DNA from: Acidobacteriota bacterium
GTDB taxonomy: Bacteria; Acidobacteriota; Vicinamibacteria; Fen-336
Direction: 5' to 3'
Length of the DNA: 5,936 nt
Assembly: GCA_003155335.1 (NCBI GenBank)
Contig: PMCG01000384.1
Span: 6,157-12,092 of the forward strand
A model generated the notes under the pieces. It was given only the letters and a program-made list of their open reading frames with translations, ran no database searches and had not been told where the DNA came from. The first letter of the stretch is position 1, and every line of letters begins with the position of its first letter. Below, piece after piece: positions 1 to 4,300 of the stretch. Both the position numbers and the translations under genes were made by a program.

Positions 1-69
1 CGATTCACGGTGACGGGCGGTCGACGGCGCCTGCCATCGCGGCCGGTGCGGGGTCGTGCTGGAAACGGC

Positions 70-75
70 TATGAT
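70..75 (+). promoter_or_regulatory. possible -10 box upstream of cutA
   Basis: TATGAT matches the sigma-70 -10 consensus at five of six positions and lies 46 bp before the cutA start. No convincing -35 hexamer sits 16-18 bp upstream, where the sequence is G-rich, and there is no TGn extension. This is a weak candidate; cutA may instead be read from a promoter left of the window. Confidence 0.25.
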
Positions 76-107
76 CGCCAGGCTGCCTGCGCGCAGCGCG
101 GCTGCGA

Positions 108-113
108 GAGGAG
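108..113 (+). promoter_or_regulatory. ribosome binding site deciding the cutA start
   Basis: GAGGAG lies 8 nt before the ATG at 122. This supports that ATG over the in-frame ATG at 56, which would add 22 residues that CutA proteins do not have. Confidence 0.75.
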
Positions 114-121
114 CACATCGG

Positions 122-439
122 ATGAGCGATCACATCGTCGTCTTTTGCACGGTGGGCAAGGCGCGAGAGGCCGAAGCCCTAGCGCTCGCGCTGGTCGAAG
201 AGCGCCTGGTCGCGTGCGTGAACGTCGTGCCGAGCGTGACTTCGATCTATTGCTGGCAGGGCAAGGTCGAGCGCGCCGAAGAGCGGCTGCTCGTGATGAA
301 GACGCGCGCCGAGCGCTTCGAGGAGCTGCGCGCTGCGATCGTCGCACGTCACTCGTACGAGGTGCCGGAGATCGTAGCGCTGCCGCTAGTCGCCGGCCAC
401 GCGCCGTACCTGGCCTGGATCGATGAGTGCGTGGGGTAA
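122..439 (+). CDS. cutA: CutA1 divalent-cation tolerance protein
   Basis: This is a complete CutA1 of 105 residues, the usual length for the family. CutA1 proteins are small, very stable trimers with a ferredoxin-like fold related to PII signalling proteins. They were named for a divalent-metal (copper) tolerance phenotype, but their biochemical role is still uncertain. Seen in the sequence: an N-terminal strand IVVFCTV (5-11), then a helix ending in ERLVACVNVVP (27-37), which contains the characteristic ACVN (31-34). Next come SIYCWQGKVE (41-50) with the family Trp 45, the KT pair (60-61), and the C-terminal signature HSYEVPEIVALP (77-88) followed by YLAW (96-99). The common form of that signature is HPYEVPEI, so Ser 78 replaces the usual Pro. 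There is no signal peptide, so it should be cytoplasmic. The start is fixed by the GAGGAG at 108-113. The next gene is 238 bp downstream and appears to have its own promoter, so an operon link is unlikely. Confidence 0.95.
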   Translation: MSDHIVVFCTVGKAREAEALALALVEERLVACVNVVPSVTSIYCWQGKVERAEERLLVMKTRAERFEELRAAIVARHSYEVPEIVALPLVAGHAPYLAWIDECVG

Positions 440-446
440 GGGAAGG

Positions 447-476
447 TTGACGTTCCCGCTCGAACGTGCCTATCCT
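447..476 (+). promoter_or_regulatory. predicted sigma-70 promoter for the 678-1229 gene
   Basis: TTGACG (447-452, five of six consensus positions) and TATCCT (471-476, four of six) are separated by 18 bp. This is the best promoter-like pair in the window. It begins only 8 bp after the cutA stop codon and points toward the exported-protein gene and, beyond it, the TPR-CHAT gene. The spacing is good but the -10 box is imperfect. Confidence 0.45.
450..467. promoter_or_regulatory. operator-like inverted repeat inside the promoter
   Basis: ACGTTC (450-455) and GAACGT (462-467) are perfect reverse complements separated by 6 bp, giving about one helical turn between half-site centres. The dyad overlaps the end of the -35 hexamer and fills most of the spacer, where a repressor could block RNA polymerase. 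The half-site sequence recurs as GAACGTGC at 499-506. I cannot match it to a known regulator. The half-sites face the opposite way from the GAAC-N4-GTTC box of Gram-positive LexA. Confidence 0.3.
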
Positions 477-636
477 GCTATGTAAGGGTCAGAGGCCAGA
501 ACGTGCTGCGACAGTCAGACAGCCATCGACGCCGTCGCCTGCTGGAGACATTGACGACTTCGACGGGCCTGCTTGGGCCGGCCAAGCCATCGCCGAGCTC
601 CCATGCGCACCCTCTGCTGCTGTGGTCGCAGACGAT

Positions 637-664
637 GTGCCTGTAGGCGAGTGCCTATGGGCGA
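637..664 (+). repeat. imperfect 14-bp tandem repeat before the start at 678
   Basis: GTGCCTGTAGGCGA (637-650) is followed directly by GTGCCTATGGGCGA (651-664), 12 of 14 positions identical. Each copy has short inverted arms (GCCT/AGGC in the first). The second copy ends three bases before the ribosome binding site at 667-670. It may be a protein or RNA recognition site, or chance. Confidence 0.4.
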
Positions 665-666
665 AT

Positions 667-670
667 GGAG
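667..670 (+). promoter_or_regulatory. ribosome binding site deciding the start at 678
   Basis: GGAG lies 7 nt before the ATG at 678. Together with the signal peptide that begins at that codon, it argues against the longer in-frame starts at 573, 603 and 657. Confidence 0.65.
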
Positions 671-677
671 ATATCGG

Positions 678-1229
678 ATGAGAAAGACTCTGTGGTCCAC
701 GTGCCTGGCGGTTCTCGTGTGTATGACTTCTTTCGCTGCTCTGGCAGCGGAGCAGACCAAGGCCGCGGCGAAACCAGGAGCGGCACCGGCCGTAACCGCC
801 CAGGAGAAAGCCGCACTCGTAAAGCAAGTCGACCTGTTCACCCAGGTGGCTGTTGCTGGCGAGACGCAGAAGGACCCCCTACTCCTCGTCAGCGCTGCGA
901 GGATGCTCGATCAACTTCCATTTGCCGGCATCCAGAAGCCCGGCGCTACGGACAAGAGCACGTACAGCCGTGACGGGCTCTTGAGCCTGGCGAAAGAGTA
1001 CGCAGCCGGAGACGCTGAGCTGCTCGCCGTCATCGCCAAGCTCCAGGAAGCCTCTGAAGCGACGGCCGTCAGGGGCTGGCGTCACCATGGCGATGGTCCA
1101 GGTTACTACTACGACCGGCCCTACCACCATCGCCGCTTCGGATGTCACATGGTCCGCGAGTGCGGCCGTCACGGCTGCGACTGGGTGTGTGGTCCCGGAG
1201 GCCGGGACTGGGACCGGGACCGGGACTGA
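678..1229 (+). CDS. exported protein of unknown function with a His/Cys-rich tail
   Basis: I do not recognise this 183-residue protein. It opens with a clear Sec signal peptide: a basic start (MRK), a hydrophobic core (about 5-22) and an ALA-type cleavage site near residues 21-24. An Ala/Lys/Pro-rich linker follows (about 25-42). Residues 43-130 look mainly helical and include DPLLLVSAARMLDQLPF (66-82). The tail (131-183) is very different: six His (136, 137, 150, 151, 157, 165), four Cys (156, 162, 167, 171; spacing Cx5Cx4Cx3C), a YYY run at 143-145, many Arg, and an end of alternating Asp with Arg or Trp. The His and Cys could bind a metal ion or form disulfides in the periplasm; that is inference. 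The upstream promoter at 447-476 would drive it. The TPR-CHAT gene follows 115 bp later on the same strand, so the two may be cotranscribed and act together. The gene is probably real, given the ribosome binding site, signal peptide and intact frame. Confidence 0.8.
   Translation: MRKTLWSTCLAVLVCMTSFAALAAEQTKAAAKPGAAPAVTAQEKAALVKQVDLFTQVAVAGETQKDPLLLVSAARMLDQLPFAGIQKPGATDKSTYSRDGLLSLAKEYAAGDAELLAVIAKLQEASEATAVRGWRHHGDGPGYYYDRPYHHRRFGCHMVRECGRHGCDWVCGPGGRDWDRDRD
1191..1209 (+). other. small hairpin near the 3' end of the 678-1229 gene
   Basis: GTCCCGG (1192-1198) and CCGGGAC (1202-1208) pair perfectly around a 3-nt loop, with an extra G-T pair outside. It is within the coding sequence and may simply follow from the codons used. 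Confidence 0.3.
1204..1227 (+). repeat. GGGACY hexanucleotide repeat, four copies
   Basis: Four consecutive hexamers (GGGACT, GGGACC, GGGACC, GGGACT) encode most of the Asp-Trp/Arg end of the exported protein. The last T is the first base of its TGA stop. Short tandem repeats can change copy number by slippage. Because the unit is six bases, gain or loss would lengthen or shorten the charged tail without changing frame. Confidence 0.7.
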
Positions 1230-1256
1230 GTATCACGCTTCTGACGTAGGCCCTCT

Positions 1257-1289
1257 CTTCCTCCCCTCTCCTGGCGAGAGGGGAGGAAG
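1257..1289. repeat. strong palindrome between the two exported-protein genes, REP-like
   Basis: Positions 1257-1270 and 1276-1289 form a perfect 14-bp inverted repeat around a 5-nt loop (CTGGC), with one arm nearly all pyrimidine and the other all purine. A G-T pair and a CCC/GGG match (1251-1253 with 1294-1296, across an internal loop) could extend it. Outer arms GTATCA (1230-1235, right after the stop codon) and TGATAC (1301-1306) frame the element. No T-run follows, so it is not a canonical intrinsic terminator. Its composition resembles the CCTCTCC...GGAGAGG palindromes dispersed in many GC-rich genomes. In RNA it would be a very stable stem that could protect the upstream message or reduce read-through. 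Confidence 0.75.
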
Positions 1290-1309
1290 GCGGGGGTGAC
1301 TGATACGAG

Positions 1310-1329
1310 TCGTCCGAGAGACCGGACGA
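1310..1329 (+). promoter_or_regulatory. leader hairpin just before the TPR-CHAT ribosome binding site
   Basis: TCGTCCG (1310-1316) and CGGACGA (1323-1329) form a 7-bp perfect stem with a 6-nt loop (AGAGAC). It ends 6 nt before the GGAGG at 1336-1340, so it could affect ribosome access. No alternative pairing with the ribosome binding site is obvious. Confidence 0.35.
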
Positions 1330-1335
1330 AGTCGC

Positions 1336-1340
1336 GGAGG
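1336..1340 (+). promoter_or_regulatory. ribosome binding site of the TPR-CHAT gene
   Basis: GGAGG lies 4 nt before the ATG at 1345. The spacing is a little short but the match is strong, and the signal peptide begins at this ATG. Confidence 0.65.
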
Positions 1341-1344
1341 TGTT

Positions 1345-4300
1345 ATGAGCTGCACGCGCCACGGGACCCTCTCCGGCCTGATCTTCACGGTGACGCTGCT
1401 CGCGGCCTCCGTTTCAGCCCAGCCCGCGCCGGACAGCGACCTCGCCGCGGCAGACCTCCTGGTAAAAGAGGCGGCCGGGCTTCTGCAGAACCAGAACAAC
1501 GATGAGGCCGCGCTCAAGGCCACGCAGGCGCTTGAGATCCGGAGCCGCATCCTGGGGAAAGAGCACGCTGACGTCGGCGCTGTCTATCATCTCCTCTCCC
1601 AGATCCAGCAGGCCAAGGGCGACTATGTGGCCGCGGATTCGTACGGCAAGAGGGCCTGGGGCATTCGCGAGAAGGCGCTCGGCAAGGAGAGCCCGGCAGT
1701 CGCGGAGAGCCTGACACTCCTCGGACGCATCGCGGCCGCACAATCCCAGTACGCCGAGGCTGAGACCTACTGCAACGCGGCCCTCGCCATCGGTGTCGAG
1801 AAGGCGGGCGCTGATGATCTGTCCGTGGTGCCGGCGCTTTCGTGTCTGGGCCAGCTCGCCTCTGCTCAAGGCCGCTACTCCGAGGCCGAGCAGCAGCTCA
1901 AGAGGGCCGTAGAGATCAGGCAGAAGAACCTCGACGTCGATCACCCCGACACGGCCCAGAGCATGGGCCTGCTCGCGGGTCTGTACGTCAAAACCGGCAA
2001 ATACGCCGAGGCTGAGTCGCTCTATCGAAGAGTCATTGCCATCCGGGAAAAGGCGCTCGGGAAGGACCACCCTGCGCTGGCCTGGAATCTCGACAGCATG
2101 GCCGAGCTGTACGAGGCCATGGGCCGCGATAGCGAGGCCGAACCCCTGTATCTCCGGGCGCTTCAGATCAGGGAAGCGCATCTGGGGAAGGACCATCCTC
2201 AGATCGCCCGGTCACTCACATCTCTCGCGGAGCTCTACCGGAACACGGCGAGATACGACCAGGCAGAGCTTCTCTGCGATCGCGTCGACGGGATCATTCA
2301 ACAAGGGGAGGATCCCGAGACCTTAGCAGCAGCAAGGATCAAGCTGATTCGCGCGGAGCTGGCCCTCGATCGGGCGGACTACGACAAGGCCGAGCCGCTT
2401 GCGAAGAAGGCCCTGAGCATCAGGGAAAGGAAGTCGGGCGCGAATCATCCTTTGACAGCGGACGCCCTGACGGTCCTCGGCCGCATTGCCTCTGCGCAGG
2501 GCAGGGCCGATGAAGCCAAGGCGCTGCACTCCCGTGCGCTCGAGATCAGGCAGCGCGCGCTCGGCCCGGAGCACCTGGACGTCGCTGAGAGCCTCGCTGC
2601 GCTGGGAGGTGTGGCCTTCGCGCAAGGTAAGTACCAGGAGGCGGAGACGCTCCACATGCGCGCGCTCGAGATCCGGGAACGGAATCTGGACGCCGATCAT
2701 GAGGACGTCGGCCGCAGCCTCGGCCAGCTCGCGCGGGTCTACTTCGCTGCAGGAAAGTACGCCCAGGCGGAACCGCTGCTCAAACGGTCGATGGAGATCA
2801 CGGAGAACAAACTCGGGAAGACGCATCGGCAGTATGCGCGGAACCTGAGCGCGATGGCGGATTTCCAGGAGATGATGGGCAACTACGCGGCCGCCGAAGA
2901 GCTATTCAAGAAGGCGCTCGATATCCGGCGCACGCAGCTCGGCGAAGACCATCCGCAGGTCGCGGCCTCGCTTCGGTCCCTGGCCGAGCTGTACGAGGCG
3001 GAAGCGAAGTACCCGGATGCTCTGCGCATGGCCGAAGCCGCGCTTTCGATCTCCCGGAAGAGGTACGGCGCCAGTCACCCGAGCGTCGCTGCCTGTCTGC
3101 ATGTGCTCGCCGACATCCGCAGCTCGCTGGGCGAGTACGACATGGCAGAGCAGTTCGCGCGCCAGGCGCTCACGATGCGGGAAGCGGCGTGTGGCAAGGA
3201 CCATCCGGACGTGGCCGAGACCGAGCGCCTTCTCGGCAGCATCTTGCGATCGACGGGGAGAACCGCCGACGCGGAGATCTTGCTTAAGGACGCGCTCAGG
3301 ATCCGCGAGGCGGCGCTGGGCCCTGACCATCCGCTTGTCGCCGAGAGCCTGTCCTCTCTCGCAGGCCTGGCCTCGGCCGCGAGCAGGTACGCCGAGGCCG
3401 AGGCGCTCCTCAAGCGCAGTCTCGAGATCCGCCAGAGAGCGCTAGCGCCCGAACACGAGGACGTCGCGTCTAGCCTGAGCGGTCTTGCGCGCCTGTACAT
3501 GACCCTCGGAAGATTCACGGAGGCCGAGCAGCTTCTCTCGAGGGCGATCAGGATTCGCGAGAAGCTGCTGGGGGCCGACCATCCCGGGTACGCGGCCGGC
3601 GCCAGCGCTATGGCGGCACTCTACGAGGAGATCGGAAAACAACGTGAGGCCGAGGCGCTGTACGTGAAGGCGCTCGAGATGAGAGCCACAGCCCGGGGCA
3701 GCGAGCATCCGAGCACGGCACGCGTCATGACCTCTCTGGCAGGGCTGTACCTCAAGATGGGCCGATACGACGAGGCCGAGAAACTCGTACAGAAGGCTAT
3801 TCGCATCCAAGAGGTCAAGCTGGGCAAGGAGACCGCTGCGACCGCCAAGAGCATGGAGGTTCTGGCAGAGCTGTACATCGAGAAGGGGTCGTACGCCGAA
3901 GCGGAACCGATCTTGAAGCGTGTGCTGGGAATCCGTGAGAAGGTCCTCACGAAGGATCACCCGCTGGCTGCCGAGACCCGCATCGCTCTCGCCACGCTCT
4001 ACGAGGACAGCGGCAGGTCCATCGACGCTGAGCGCGAGTATTTGCAGGCGATCGGCATCCAGGAGAAGGCCTTGGGCGTGGACCACCTCGATGTGGCCGG
4101 AAGCCTGAATCGTCTCGGCTCTCTCTACAAGGCCAGGGGGACGCTCGATGCAGCGGAGCGCTGCTTCCAGCGGGCGCTCGAGATCCGGCAGAAGGCCTTC
4201 GGCCAGGATCATCCCGACGTCGCCGACAGTCTCGACACGCTCGCCGGTTTGGATCTGGCAAAGGGACGAGTCCAGGAGGCGGAGCAACGGTACAAAGCGG

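Larger units (their letters stand above)
1..121. other. 5' flank of cutA, no identifiable gene
   Basis: Nothing here can be named. On the + strand one frame is open from the left edge to a TGA at 72-74 and another ends at a TGA at 11-13. Either could be the last codons of an upstream gene, but the roughly two dozen residues visible match nothing I recognise. The remainder looks like the short leader of cutA. Confidence 0.35.
440..677. other. intergenic region and long leader before the exported-protein gene
   Basis: This 238-bp stretch holds no gene I can support. It contains a sigma-70-like promoter at 447-476 with an inverted repeat in its spacer, a second copy of GAACGTGC at 499-506, and a 6-bp hairpin (GCTTGG/CCAAGC, 571-576 and 582-587). 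An imperfect 14-bp tandem repeat lies at 637-664. No intrinsic terminator for cutA is visible. If the promoter is real, the transcript carries a leader of roughly 190 nt before the start at 678. I recognise no known riboswitch fold in it. Confidence 0.6.

Noticed and set aside
10..426. A + strand open frame overlapping cutA in another frame
   Set aside because: It is the Arg/Ala-rich shadow expected from GC-rich codons; cutA in the adjacent frame is unmistakable.
573..677. Longer N-terminus for the exported protein (starts at 573, 603 or 657)
   Set aside because: The extension is Arg/Cys-rich and would bury the signal peptide. The ATG at 678 has the better ribosome binding site and begins the signal peptide.
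466..681. A + strand open frame from a GTG, ending in a TGA that overlaps the ATG at 678 (ATGA)
   Set aside because: The overlap would suit translational coupling, but there is no ribosome binding site before the GTG, the start lies inside the predicted promoter, and the peptide has no recognisable features.
1257..1300. The palindrome as a standard intrinsic terminator
   Set aside because: The stem is strong, but the following bases are G-rich with no T-run on the + strand.
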